Program-made: the position numbers and the translations under genes
Shown: piece after piece, positions 11,112 through 21,929 of the stretch
Position numbering within the stretch: position 1 is the first letter of the stretch
How the letters are laid out: each line of letters opens with the position of its first letter
The notes under the pieces: generated by a model
Seen by the model: only the letters and a program-made list of their open reading frames with translations
Databases searched by the model: none
What the model was told of the DNA's origin: nothing
Assembly: GCA_947069175.1 (NCBI GenBank)
Contig: CAMTDV010000013.1
Location: forward strand, 54,628,610 to 54,692,609
From: Scalesia atractyloides
Lineage: Eukaryota > Streptophyta > Magnoliopsida > Asterales > Asteraceae
DNA: 64,000 nt
Reading direction: 5' to 3'

Positions 11112-13516
11112 CTACGTCGGTGTCTTAGGTGCTTCCCAGTTTTTGATGGCTTCAACCTTGGCAGGGTCTACGTGGATACCCTTTTCATTCACGATATGCC
11201 CGAGAAACTGAACTTCCCGAATCCAGAAATCACACTTCGAAAGCTTGGCATATAGTTTTTCCTGTTGAAGCAGCCCTAGCAGTAATCGTAGGTGTTCCGC
11301 ATGTTCTTCTTCACTTTTGGAATAGATGAGTATGTCATCGATGAACACAATGACAAACTTGTCGAGGTATGGTTTACACACGCGGTTCATGAGGTCCATG
11401 AATACCGCAGGTGCGTTAGTGAGACCGAATGGCATGACCAAGAACTCGTAATGGCCATACCGAGTGCGAAATGCCATCTTAGCGATATCCTCCACCCTGA
11501 CGCGTAGCTGGTGGTAACCGGACCGTAAATCAATCTTAGAGTAGTAGCTTGACCCTTGAAGTTGGTCGAATAGATCGTCGATGCGAGGTAACGGGTATCG
11601 GTTTTTGACGGTAACCTTGTTGAGTTCCCTATAGTCGATGCACATGCGGAAAGTCCCGTCCTTTTTCTTGACAAAGAGGACTGGAGCTTCCCATGGCGAA
11701 ACGCTTGGTCGGATAAATCCTTTCTCTAAAAGTTCCTGAAGTTGGGTGGACAGCTCCTGCAGCTCGGCTGGAGCTAGGCGATATGGAGCCTTGGCGATAG
11801 GAGTTGCATTGCTTGCCAATTCGATTTCAAACTCCAACTGTCGATGTGGTGGAAGACCAGGTAGTTCTTCTGGGAATACATCGGAAAAATCACGGACAAC
11901 AGGGATGTCTTCTATACGTTTCTCGTCCTTAGGCTGTTCGGTAATTAGTGCGAGTAAAGCGAAGGAATTCTTTTTCCGAAGATACTTCTGCGCTTGCATG
12001 TATGAGATGATGTTGGTGACGGCGCTTGCCTTATCGCCTTGTACTGTCAGGATTTCGTCGTTAGAGAGCGGAATACGGATAGATTTTTCAAAGCAGAGAA
12101 CTTCAGCCCGGACGTCGGATAGCCAGTCCATTCCGACTACCACGTCAAAACTGCCCAGGGTAGTTGTCATCAGATCAATGGTAAAAGTGTGGCCCGCGAG
12201 TTTGAGTTGACAGCCGGATACGATTTGGGTCACATCTACAGATTTACCATCGGCTAATTCTATAACATAAGGGGTCTCTAATGGTTTAAGCGTGAGATTT
12301 AGGTTCTTCCTAAAAGACTCAGATATAAAACTCCTATCCGCACCCGTATCAAAAAGCACAGAAGCAAAATGTTCATTAAGGGGAAACTTACCGGTGACCA
12401 CGTTCGAGTCGTTTCTGGCCTCTCCGCGGTCCAATGTAAACGCACGACCTTTGGCACCTCCTGTGCCACCGTTCCCATTATTGTGGTTGTTGTTATTTTT
12501 GTTGTGGTTATTGTGGTTGTGGTTGTTTCCACCATTGTTGTTGTTGTTACGCAACTGTGGGCAGTCTCTTCTGAAATGAGCAGTGCTACCACACTGATAG
12601 CATCCCCGGTTTATACCCTGCTGCTGACCCTGGGGCTGATTTTGATTTTGTCGGGACATGATTTCCCCGCGACAATCCTTTGCCGCATGTCCCACCTTGC
12701 CACATCGTTGGCAGCGGTTTCCGGCACAAGGGCCGTTATGGTGGAGATTACAGCGGTTGCACTGCGGCTTTCGACCCGCATAGCCGCTTGCATTCGGGTT
12801 GTTATTGTTGTTGTTGGGCTGATTTTGATGACCCCGGTGGCTGTTGTAGTGATTGAACCGTTTCTGGTTCCCTTGCTGCGGATGAGATGACGAAGACTGT
12901 CGAATAGTTGAGTCTTCAAACTTTCTTTTGTTATCCGGGGCAACTTCAGTTGTACCCCGTGCTGGCAGTTTCTTCTGTTCCACCGCCTTATCGGTGAGTC
13001 TGTGAGCCAATCGGATTGCTTGATGTTCAGTTACAGGGTTACTAGACATTACCATACTCTGAATTTCCGGAACCAGACCCCCGAGGTAGAATTCGAGTCT
13101 TTTCTCCACCATGTTGGCCAAATCGGGACACAGAAATACTAAGTCATGATGTTTTGCAGTGTAAGCTTCAATTTCCGATCCCACCATCTTGTGGTTCCAT
13201 AGAGCTTGCTCCAATTGTTGCACTCTGTCTCGTGGACAGTACTCCTCTTTAATTAGGGCCTTGAACTCAGCCCATGCCACTGCATTCGCAGCTATAAGTC
13301 CACGTGTTTGGATTTGGGCATTCCACCATGTCAGTGCCCCATCTTCCAGTGTTGAGGCTGCGTATTTGACCTTGTTTGCCTCTAGGCAGTTGCACATTTC
13401 AAAAACGGATTCTGATTTTTCGATCCAGCGGACCAATCCAATGGGTCCTTCCGCCCCCGAGAATTTGCTTGGCTTTGCGTCCAGGAACATCTTGTAGGGG
13501 TTAAAGCCCCCTCCTG
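11112..13516 (-). CDS. Gypsy-A gag-pol, exon 2: capsid, zinc knuckles, protease, reverse transcriptase
   Basis: The open frame has about 800 codons. Order: retrotransposon gag domain (WIEKSESVFEMCNC to about residue 190), a linker, three Cys-rich motifs (CNRCNLHHNGPC, CQRCGKVGHAAKDC, CYQCGSTAHFRRDC), an Asn/His-rich run, protease (VLFDTGADRSFISESF), then RT with YPLPRIDDLFDQL, FLVMPFGLTNAP and the catalytic VFIDDILIYS. The frame ends at an in-frame TAG (11112-11114) where relatives have a Glu codon. No ATG begins this frame before the gag domain. The frame enters from a putative intron, so the true start is likely ATG 13703-13705. This is a Tekay-like chromovirus polyprotein that would build particles and make cDNA. 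The single nonsense codon and the truncated end make it inactive as it stands. Confidence 0.92.
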
Positions 13517-13596
13517 CTGACAGAGAATAGGAAGTCAGCAAGGAATTTTACTAGTCTCACTATTAGATTTTCACGCGAAAATTTAATAATGGTTAC
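13517..13596 (-). other. Putative 80-nt spliceosomal intron in Gypsy-A gag
   Basis: On the - strand the stretch begins GCAG/GTAACC and ends CTATTCTCTGTCAG/CA. It is AT-rich, has a branch-point-like GCTGAC about 22 nt before the 3' end, and has a pyrimidine-rich tract after it. It contains in-frame TAA and TGA codons, yet removing it joins exon 1 to exon 2 in frame. All this is seen in the sequence; that it is spliced is inference. Confidence 0.65.
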
Positions 13597-13705
13597 CTGC
13601 CGGCTGGTTCTGAACACCCGCTAAAGCTGCGTTCACATGCTCCTGAATCATGGCAGCTAGTTCTTCGGGCGTCAAGTTAAGGTTTCCACGTCTTCCAGTC
13701 GCCAT
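13597..13705 (-). CDS. Gypsy-A gag, putative exon 1 (36 codons)
   Basis: The first ATG upstream of the gag domain in a plausible context (13703-13705) opens a frame reading MATGRRGNLNLTPEEL and then a predicted helix (AAMIQEHVNAAL). It runs 36 codons and one base into a GT donor at 13596. Related Gypsy gags usually begin with such a short basic and helical N-terminal segment before the capsid domain. Without splicing the frame hits TAA within a few codons, so exon 1 makes sense only if joined to exon 2. Confidence 0.65.
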
Positions 13706-13965
13706 TTAGATCTTCGAAACACAACACAAGCACACCCCGATAAGTCTATATATCCAATATAGTTATCCTACTTCGTACTTTAATAATTAGTAAGTTATGT
13801 CAACTCAATATGTTAAATAATCAAAAGAAATACTTGATTAACTGAAATTTCAACGTCTTACAAAAGTGCAAATCACACATATGAATTCACTATAAAGTCT
13901 CAAGTTTAAACACAAGTGGGAAAATAAATAAACTGAAGGAAAACAAATAATATAAACGAGACGTG
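13706..13965 (-). other. Intercistronic stretch between leader ORF and gag of Gypsy-A
   Basis: 260 bp, AT-rich, no coding frame and no repeat seen. It separates the stop of the leader ORF from the gag ATG. Translation of gag from this RNA therefore needs splicing, reinitiation or internal entry; the sequence does not tell which. Confidence 0.6.
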
Positions 13966-14592
13966 TCAGTCGTCTACGTCTCCATTCCCCAAGTCACTGT
14001 CGTTGCCGTCATCCTGTGCGGCATTTCCAGCTTCCTCAGCTGGGTCCTCCTCCGGATCCTCTTCAGGATCCTCCTCTGGATCCTCTTCTGGATCCTCCTC
14101 TACCGGCACTAGAGGGGCCGGTGCTGGTGCAAGTGCTTGATTTTGCAATTCCTGAATGTTCCAACTATTTTCCAGGACTCTGTCCTCCAGCCAGTCGGCT
14201 CTTATCTGCTCAGCACGCAGATCTCTGGCTATGGTGTTACGAGCTATCTTGCTCGTACGATGCTCTTCCTCGAGCGAATCGGTCTTTCCTGTAAGGTGTC
14301 GGATCATCCATCCTTGTGCCAGGATGGTTTCCTGCATTCTTTCTAGCTGTTTTTGTTGTGTATGCACCAGGATTCTAAGCATGTCAATTCCTATTTCTAC
14401 AGGATTAACCGGTTCAACCGGTAAAGCAATAGTTGGGCGTAACGACGACTCCTCCCCCAGAGCGAGCCTTTTCCTCGCTGCTGAGCGTGTCTCCACGCCA
14501 TAAGGTGGTATGGGTTCCACCATTGGTGCCTTTCCTGGTGCCCTTGGTGGCGTAAGTCTGTCGGACGATGATGACGATGAGGATGATGACAT
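13966..14592 (-). CDS. Gypsy-A leader ORF, 208 aa, Ser-rich / coiled-coil / acidic repeat protein
   Basis: The ORF is intact from ATG to TGA and lies between the PBS and gag on the element's own strand, 190 nt after the PBS. The product starts with nine Ser after the Met. It then has a basic Pro-rich segment (TPPRAPGKAPMVEP), a long amphipathic helical region (about residues 65-155, HTQQKQLERMQETI) likely to form a coiled coil, an APAPAP hinge and five EEDP-type acidic repeats (about 165-190), ending in an Asp-rich tail. No signal peptide or membrane segment. I do not recognise a named domain. The open frame suggests selection until recently. It may be a structural or regulatory accessory protein, but the function is unknown. 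Confidence 0.75.
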   Translation of the reverse strand: MSSSSSSSSSDRLTPPRAPGKAPMVEPIPPYGVETRSAARKRLALGEESSLRPTIALPVEPVNPVEIGIDMLRILVHTQQKQLERMQETILAQGWMIRHLTGKTDSLEEEHRTSKIARNTIARDLRAEQIRADWLEDRVLENSWNIQELQNQALAPAPAPLVPVEEDPEEDPEEDPEEDPEEDPAEEAGNAAQDDGNDSDLGNGDVDD

Positions 14593-14782
14593 TGTCTGTT
14601 AGGTCGTGTAGTTAGTTACGAGTTGTTTTCATTTCTTATTATGAAGGTATAATCTACCAAACACAGTTGTGGTATATTGCATAACAAGATATAATAGTTC
14701 GGTGCCAAACTAAGTCTAGTGTCGTGATATCAGCTATAGTTTAGGTCTACTTCCAATGCAAACCTGGTTCTCTATAGCTAGT

Positions 14783-14795
14783 GGCTCTGATACCA
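14783..14795 (-). promoter_or_regulatory. Gypsy-A primer binding site (initiator tRNA-Met)
   Basis: On the - strand TGGTATCAGAGCC starts 3 nt after the LTR end and matches the 3' end of plant initiator tRNA-Met, the usual primer for plant LTR elements. It fixes the LTR at 14799-17793 as the 5' LTR and the element as - strand. Confidence 0.92.
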
Positions 14796-14798
14796 ATC

Positions 14799-17793
14799 TG
14801 TCACACCCTCAATTTCCACTTGCGGAGTTTTACCGCGAGGCGTGTGAACAAACCAGAATCTAAAACACTAGTACGTCGAACGACTCTATATGATTTGATA
14901 ATACGTTTTTCCAAAATCACTTGTTGTAGATTTTATATTACCAATATTTAGCAGAAGCATCAGTTTTTAAGGTTTGAGCGGAAGCATAGATAAGTAGTGA
15001 AGCGGCGCCAACACAAACGCCAAAACAAATGAAAAATCCCCAAAACAATATTAATAAATAAGACTCGATAAAAGATGTCTTGTTCAATGCATGTGCGTGC
15101 ACCTAGAGCTCCTAGCGTCCTGAGAAACTTGTAAAGAAACAAGTGTCAACATTAAAGATGAGTGAGTTCACAGGTTTCCATAAATTCGTTTGTTCGGTTA
15201 TAGTTTGTTTTCTCTCGTTATCCCTAACCCGGGATAACGTATTGGTCCCATTATTCCAACCCGGAATAATAAGTTGTTGCTTCCAATATTCCAAACCCGG
15301 AATATTAAGTTGTTGTTTCCAATATTCCATACCAGGAATATTAAGTTGATTCGTAATTAAGTTCAATGTTAATATATATAGGTAGCTAGCCTAAAGTCAT
15401 GTCACTAAGTGTTCGCGATCGAAGCTGACTGTTGTGCCTCCGTTTTGCCAGGCCTATCACATGACCATGGCGATGTTAGGCCAAATTATTCACCCGTTGA
15501 CCATACCCGGTCGGCTAGCGCGACTAGCTCGGATGGGGCTTGTCGGGCCCAGTAGTACTACTTATAATTCCCCCGCTATTTAACCCAAATACTAACGATC
15601 CGAGGAGATTGTCGAGGACTTAAGTGATAAAGCTGCTTAGTGACCATAACATTACATTAACATTAACTTAGTTACCGTATAGTTATGTGACGTTAAATTC
15701 GTATAACGTAAAGAGATTGAGTTTGAGAGTGTATACATGTTTCTCCCCCTGTTGTTTAAAAACCGGATAAAGTTAGGGGCCGTGAACTCACCTTTATTTG
15801 CTCGGTTAGTGTAGCAAAGATGTTATAAGAGATGGGACCGCTAGTTGCGTCCTAACAAACCAATTAATTCCACGTCAGTGTGTGAACACACCAATACAAA
15901 TTCCACACGCAATTTACTCACAAAGTGATACACACAAACAACATATCTAACACTCAAACATGCATGCAAGTATTCTCATGTGATCATAGTAATCAAACAA
16001 TTTATCATAACCATAAGTCAATTCATGCCACAATTTGGTGCACACAATCACAAGTTCTTAAATTCCAGTTTAGCACTCATAATTCAGCTGTTTTCTAGGA
16101 TTTTTATAAAATAGTTCTAACATTCCAAAAATTCCAATATTTTTACAGTAGGTGACATCTATACCATAGAAATTTATATAATTTTCCCAAGTCCTAAACC
16201 TTTACCAATTAACCATAAATATTAATATACTAGGCAGCAGTCTGATTTATCACTTTCTGACTGCAGCCCACGGAAGAATTTATTTAAAAATCATCGATCA
16301 ACCAATTAACGAAATTCCAGTTGGAGTTGCCCGGAAATTTCCTTACCTAGTTTCTGTACAAAAATCATGACTCAACTCCCAACTGATTTTAAAATCCAAC
16401 TTGATAAACAACCAACAAAATTCCAGAATTTTCACAGCTTTAGCTACTGAACTTGTTTGGCCCTTTAAAAATATCAAACGACTTCAGAAAATTATGAATC
16501 CAGCGCCATTAGATTTCTTATTCAAATCTCTACGTTCTAGACATCAGAAAATCCGTTTTTCGACAACTAACGACCGAGTTACAGCCAGATGAAGTTGGCT
16601 GTAACTATTACTCAGCATCCTGTTTCAGCATTATTGTTACCATTAATTCGTGTAACCCATTCATGCGATTAATCTAGGCGATCAAGCACCGATTTTTAAT
16701 CATAGACTAATACTAATAACCTATCCATGCAAGCCCTAGTTCTTACTTCTAGCTTTTACAAACAAAACATACTTGCACTTATGATATCCGCAAACAATTA
16801 TACACAAGAACACAATCAAAACAGCCGATTATTTATTCAACATATAAGACCCGACACAAACTAATCAATTAATCATTCAAGCATATATTTAACCGAACAT
16901 GATCTCGTAATCAAGGATAACCCTAACCTTGAATAACTAGGTAGACAAGCCGGGACTTGGACAAGGGGTATCCTGCTGTTCCAGGAAAGTCGCGACCGAA
17001 AGGATGTTGATAAAGTGGGCTGTTTGATCGACTAGAGGTGAACAAAGACTGATCTCGCGATTTGAATGAAGGTGAAGATGAAGACGGCTGCTGCTGCTGC
17101 GACCGAGAGGAAGAAAAGAGCAAGGCTGATCCGCGACCGAGGAATGAGGCTATGCTGTTTGTGATCGAGATGGAGTGTATCAAGACTGAACTATCGATCA
17201 AGGGAACAAGAAAAGGGCTGTTTACGGTTGAAGAAGATGAAGACTTCGGCTGCCGACGGCTGTTTTGCCCTTTTAGGGTTTTTGTGTATTTTGAAGGAGC
17301 ATGCATAGATGATATATATAGGTAAAGAGGGAGATGAGGGTTGCGGTTTTAGATGAGCATTCGTGGCCGAGGATCCTAGGTTGGTTCGGTTTGGTTTTGA
17401 TCTTATGGCCGAGGACTAGGGTGGGTCGGTTTGGTTTGGGTTTAATCATGTGGCCGATTAGTTTGAGTTTTGCATGCAATGGTTTTCGGTTTAGGTTGTT
17501 CTCGGCCGAGTAGTTAGAACTTTAGGTCTAGGTTTGATCCTTGTTTTCTTTTGGCCGAAGACTTGAGTTCAAAGTTTAAACTTTGTTACCTCCTAGAGTC
17601 GCAATGAATCAAAGCTGGTTCGTGTCGCGGTTCGGTTTAGTTCATGTACATATCTACCCTACTTACTCTATAACTAAAACAATCACACAACACACAACAC
17701 GTATTCATTTAACTCGTGCATGTTTAATACTTAGCATATACATTATTCGACATGTGTCACGTGTAAGTTATCCGAAAAGCCCGGGATATCACA
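14799..17793 (-). repeat. Gypsy-A 5' LTR (2995 bp)
   Basis: TG...CA termini with the PBS immediately left. On the right comes CTTAT (17794-17798), the same target duplication that flanks the solo LTR at 4059-7053, and then Copia-A RNase H. It matches that LTR with 13 substitutions and no indel. On the - strand a TATATATA run at 17312-17320 is a candidate TATA box, with a telomere-box-like AAACCCTA shortly after it. Confidence 0.95.
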
Positions 17794-18045
17794 CTTATCT
17801 TAACATGTCTATTTATTATGATAATGATGCCAACGTCCAGTTTCTCAAAAACCCTGTTTTCCACTGCAAAACCAAGCACATTGATATCAAAGTTCATTTT
17901 ATTCGAGATTGCTTTGACAGAGGATTAATTAAATTGAACAGATCAACACAGATGCTAATGCAGCGGATCTTTTTATAAAACCTGTCAGCAACTCGAGATT
18001 CAAAGTGCTTGTGGACCTTTTGAAAATGATGCGTTTCACTGACTA
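17794..18045 (+). pseudogene. Copia-A RNase H, second half (second copy)
   Basis: Identical by eye to 7054-7305. It begins with the CTTAT target duplication and continues the Copia RNase H frame (KTKHIDIKVHFIRDCFDRG), then a frameshift and stop. This copy leads on into the rest of Copia-A, including its 3' LTR, and so is the copy joined to the original downstream sequence. Confidence 0.88.
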
Positions 18046-19466
18046 AAAAAAGAACTATAATATTAATAATTTTTGTTGTTCAAATAACTAATATTGTGCA
18101 TAAGATTCTTTTTTTGCACAAATTTAGGGGGAGAAATACTTGCCTTGCTACTCAAATCTAATGTACTTGGTTAACACATGTAAGGTCTTGATGCTTTGAA
18201 AGCAAGGATTGTGTGATGTGTTGATAGGCTTATCGTTCAAACGTTAAAAAGATACCAAGTGATTAACTCTTGTACAAGCTTTACCTCCTGTGGGTAACGT
18301 ATCATCAGCTTATGATTTCATGGTCTTAAATCCTGTGTTGATAAATAGCCAACGTCTGAAGTTTTGAGTCTTTATACTGATAAGTCATCTAGGATATCAG
18401 GACTGCCCTTCTGTTGCATCCAGATACATGCATACCTTGGCACAGTCAGGATATTCTTAAAAGAGCCTAATTGAAAGGGCCGAAACCTTAAAAGGGAAAT
18501 CTCTCACGAGAAAAACCTAAAAGTAAATCGTACCATTCAAGGTATTTGCCTAACCCTTGTCTGATATTGTGTGGTCTCTTTGTGGTACGTTGTACTGACC
18601 TGTTCACCAACAAATCAGACATTGTAAGAAGATAGGAAGACCTTATTCACTTGTTACGATGAATTGTTGTGCTACCTTGATTCCAGGGGTATGTCTTGAT
18701 ACGGGGCACATGGAAGTTATTGCAAACTCACTTTAGAAAGTCACAAGGTTGAAATTTGAAGATTGAGATGATGAGTTTAAAGGACAAATATATCAGCAAT
18801 CACATGGTTTTTGTTTGACCAAGCTCATACCAAAAAATGTTCTTTAATCAGTTCAGAACTGGTTTGATCTCATGGCTACTCTCCCCTTATCTTGGTGTTT
18901 AATTTTCTTTCTAATAGTTTGTTATCTTGTAACTTTATTTACTTGGTTGGTTGGATCGCAACTTTTCTCAGAAGGTATTATTGTTCAGATCTGGTTAAAA
19001 CTGATAAGGGCCTGAAAAGAATTTAAAATTTTTGTTTGAGTGGGCCCACTTGTCTCGAATTAGTTTCACTGGTTTGGTTACTGTTTCGAGATGGACCTGG
19101 CATTGTCACATCTCGAATCAACTGTTCAGAGATGGGTTGGACATGTTTTGAGACTATTTAAGGCCCATCTCTAGTTATTTCAAATCCATTTTGAACCATT
19201 ATTTCATCTTGTATCTCCGTTTTCTCCCTCTCAAGGTAGACACCTATGCATCTCGGATGCATCTCGGAAGCATCTCAAATGACAAGGGGTCATTAACTTG
19301 AACCTTTGTCACTCGAGTCCATTTGACCTTTGAACCTTTGGCCTTCTTTTGACCCTCTGACCTTTACTTATGAACTGCTGACTAGTCAACTAACTTGACC
19401 TACCGTAACAATTTAGAAGTAACTGATATTTGCTATAATTGATGATATTTGTATTATGTGTAGAAA
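18046..19466 (+). other. Copia-A spacer with an internal polypurine tract (second copy)
   Basis: 1.4 kb without a gene. A tract AGGGGGAGA at 18126-18134 lies close behind the pol end, although the tract next to the LTR is at 21917-21929. Nothing else recognisable. Confidence 0.7.
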
Positions 19467-21802
19467 ATGGCTCAAAAAATGATGGACAGACACAAGTTGG
19501 AAGTTGAAGCATTTCATAATCAAGCCTTCTATCTGTCGGATCCTCCACCAGAGTATAGAGAGAGATTTAACTCACTAGTTTCTGGGCTACAAAACTGCAG
19601 GATCACTCACGCACTTAAGTTGAATCCACTGATAGACAAAGACATGATTCAAGATTTTTGGATCAATGCGAAGGTTAAAGGTGGAGGTGCTTTCATAGAA
19701 ACAAGGACCAGAGAGAAAGAGATTACAGTTTCAGAGCCTGATGTTTGAGATGCGCTAAAATTTGGAGATAGTGAACGCCATCCAACTAGTTTTGACATAG
19801 ACAACGTGACAAAGGCCCTTCGAAGAATGAGTTATGAATGAGCTTACCTTACAGTGCTGAAGAAGCTTACCCTACAGTGCTGAAGAAGCTTTTTCCTCCT
19901 TACTGGAGGTGTCTAGCTCATATCTAGCTCATATATTTCTACATTGCATTTCTGAGAACTAGGGTGGTCAAGACAATTAAACCAGACTCAGATAGCTGCA
20001 CTTGTCGCTTTAGTAAATGATTGGGATTACAACTTTTCTGTTTTCGCCTTTGACAACATGAAAAGTATGTTAGAGAGCACGAAGGAAAAGGTTTTTTCTG
20101 CTTTATCTGAGGTTTATTCAGATGATCATCGACAATAAGCACCCTGAACTCGTTAAAGGCTCAAACCACTTAAATCTAAAAGCTGCTGGGAACAAGTTGC
20201 TTTGAAGAAGCATGCAAACAAAGGGACTCAATAAAGGTCACGTTTATGGGATGGTACGAGCTTGTCAAACATGGAAAGTTCAAAGAGATTGTGGCTGCTC
20301 CCAAACCTGTAACGGAATAGTTGATGAAGAGCACGATGTTCAAGTCATAGGAAAACAAAGCCGACCAGATCCCATTGTTGAAGATATTGATTCTGATGAA
20401 GATAGGGAAGATGCAACTGCACGGGCTGAGTCAGAGAGAGAAGTAAATTTGATTACAGCTGAAAATCTTGAAGCCTTACTTGTGTCGTTAAAGGGTGATT
20501 CTGGGATCCATTCACCAAGTTTTATTCCTCCTAACGAGGCACCATCTAAAGATGATGAACCGGAAAATGTTTTTGCACCAGATATCTCTAATCTTCCCAA
20601 GCCCCCAAGTTCAAGCGTTAATCATGATCCGAGTCCTCAACCCGAAAGCTCTAGTGGTGCTCATAATGACGCAAGCAGCTCTCTCATTGGTATATCAGAG
20701 AGTGAAGAAGTAGCAATGAGAATGGCTGCAAAAAGGATAAAATTTATTGAACAGTCGGATAGTGATGAGGATGATGTGGTGGATGTCAGCAGACTACAAC
20801 GCAGAGTAGTGTTGCTTGAACAAGAGAATGAACTAAGGAGTGCTCAAATAGTCCCTTTGCAAAATCAGATATCTGTCAGAGATCAAACTATTGAGCAACT
20901 ACAAGGGGATGTGAGTTTGCTTTTGTTAGAAGTTTATGAGATGAAGGCAAAATTGGAAAAAAAAATTGGAAGCAAGTTTGTTGATAAGGATGATGACCCT
21001 ATCAATGTCGCTCATCACGAAAGACAGAAGCTGAAAAGGATGTAGCCGATAAAGAACATGAAGTAGGCCTAAATGCATATCTCTCTGCTGAAAAATCAAA
21101 AAAGTGAAAGCAGCCACGAAAGAGATGCTCTAGCAGCAAAAAGATGATAGTGATGAAGAACTAAGACGTAAATCCACTCGATGAGAACTTCCAGCCAAAA
21201 GATCCTTCGAAAGTATCTGTAGATATGTTATGGAAATTGGGTCGAGCCATTACAACAAAGTTGGAAATAAATCAGAAGTGAAGTGTTGGATATACCATCA
21301 TGATAGAAAATTATGGATCATCACAAGAGAGAGCGAACATAGAGAATATTATTCCAAGCAATCACAATTTGAACCATGGACTAAGATTGATTTGAAAAGC
21401 TTATTAAGAGCTCAGTATTCTGAAGAAGATCCAAACCTACGAGGTCCCGGTTTGGTGTTTCACTCTAAGCTCGAACATGGAATATCACATAATATTCCAA
21501 CAATGAAGACCGCAGAGTCATATCTCAAGAAAAGTCCAGGCATTCGAGACCCGTATACTCACAAGAGGCTTAAGAACATCATTTGGCCACCGACCGACAA
21601 TGAAAAGGTTATTCCAGCCACTCTAAAATTTCCCAAAGGTGTGCTGCAGAATCTATTTTATTGGTCTTATGATCCAAGAATGGTAGAAGTTGTTATTGTG
21701 ACGAAAGAAAAAGCGTTTCATCTGGCAGATATGTTGGATCTAATTAGTTTTCATGAGGGGGGGTATCTTGATGTTAGGAGCTCATCAAATTCAAGTGAGT
21801 GA
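19467..21802 (+). pseudogene. Copia-A 3' (env-position) ORF, full region, frameshifted
   Basis: The ORF lies on the Copia strand between pol and the PPT/3' LTR. The N-terminal piece (19467-19748) has ITHALKLNPLIDKDMIQDFW. A piece near 20110-20200 has RFIQMIIDNKHPELVKG. 20212-21045 holds an acidic Ser/Asp-rich region and a clear leucine-zipper-like coiled coil (LEQENELRSAQIVPLQNQIS, about 20800-20960). 21230-21802 encodes a 190-residue globular-looking C-terminal part (VKCWIYHHDRKLWIITRE). At least four frameshifts or stops break it. No signal peptide or convincing transmembrane helix, so calling it env is not supported. SIRE-like plant Copia elements are known to carry ORFs here; the role is unknown. 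Confidence 0.78.
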
Positions 21803-21916
21803 CAAGTATGAAGAGTGTGCTAAATCTTGGACTAGTGTTGTGGCTACTGTGATTCAAAATGATTGTTTACACATGATTGATGATCTGAAGCGTAAGGCTA
21901 GTTCCAATACAATAAA

Positions 21917-21929
21917 CCTAGGGGGAGAT
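21917..21929 (+). promoter_or_regulatory. Copia-A polypurine tract
   Basis: CCTAGGGGGAGAT sits directly before the TG of the 3' LTR, the standard position for plus-strand priming. Confidence 0.85.

Larger units (their letters stand above)
14799..19941. repeat. Second copy of a 5143-bp duplicated block (first copy 4059-9201)
   Basis: Each block holds one Gypsy-A LTR plus 2148 bp of the Copia-A 3' part. Comparing the blocks line by line at offset 10740 I count 21 substitutions: 13 in the 2995-bp LTR and 8 in the flank. There are no indels. Identity stops at 9201/19941: the first copy runs into Gypsy-A pol, the second continues as Copia-A. The left edges are LTR starts with different neighbours (Copia-A versus the Gypsy-A PBS). 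Confidence 0.95.

Noticed and set aside
12369..12890. 173-codon Val-rich ORF on the + strand
   Set aside because: It is the antisense of the Asn-rich and knuckle part of Gypsy-A gag; low-complexity codons create it.
14783..14795. tRNA gene fragments at the several TGGTATCAGAGCC sites
   Set aside because: Only the 12-13 nt complementary to the tRNA 3' end is present, in the PBS position; no cloverleaf or internal promoter boxes.
19467..21802. Retroviral envelope protein
   Set aside because: Position fits, but no signal peptide, fusion peptide or transmembrane helix is visible in any of the three ORFs.
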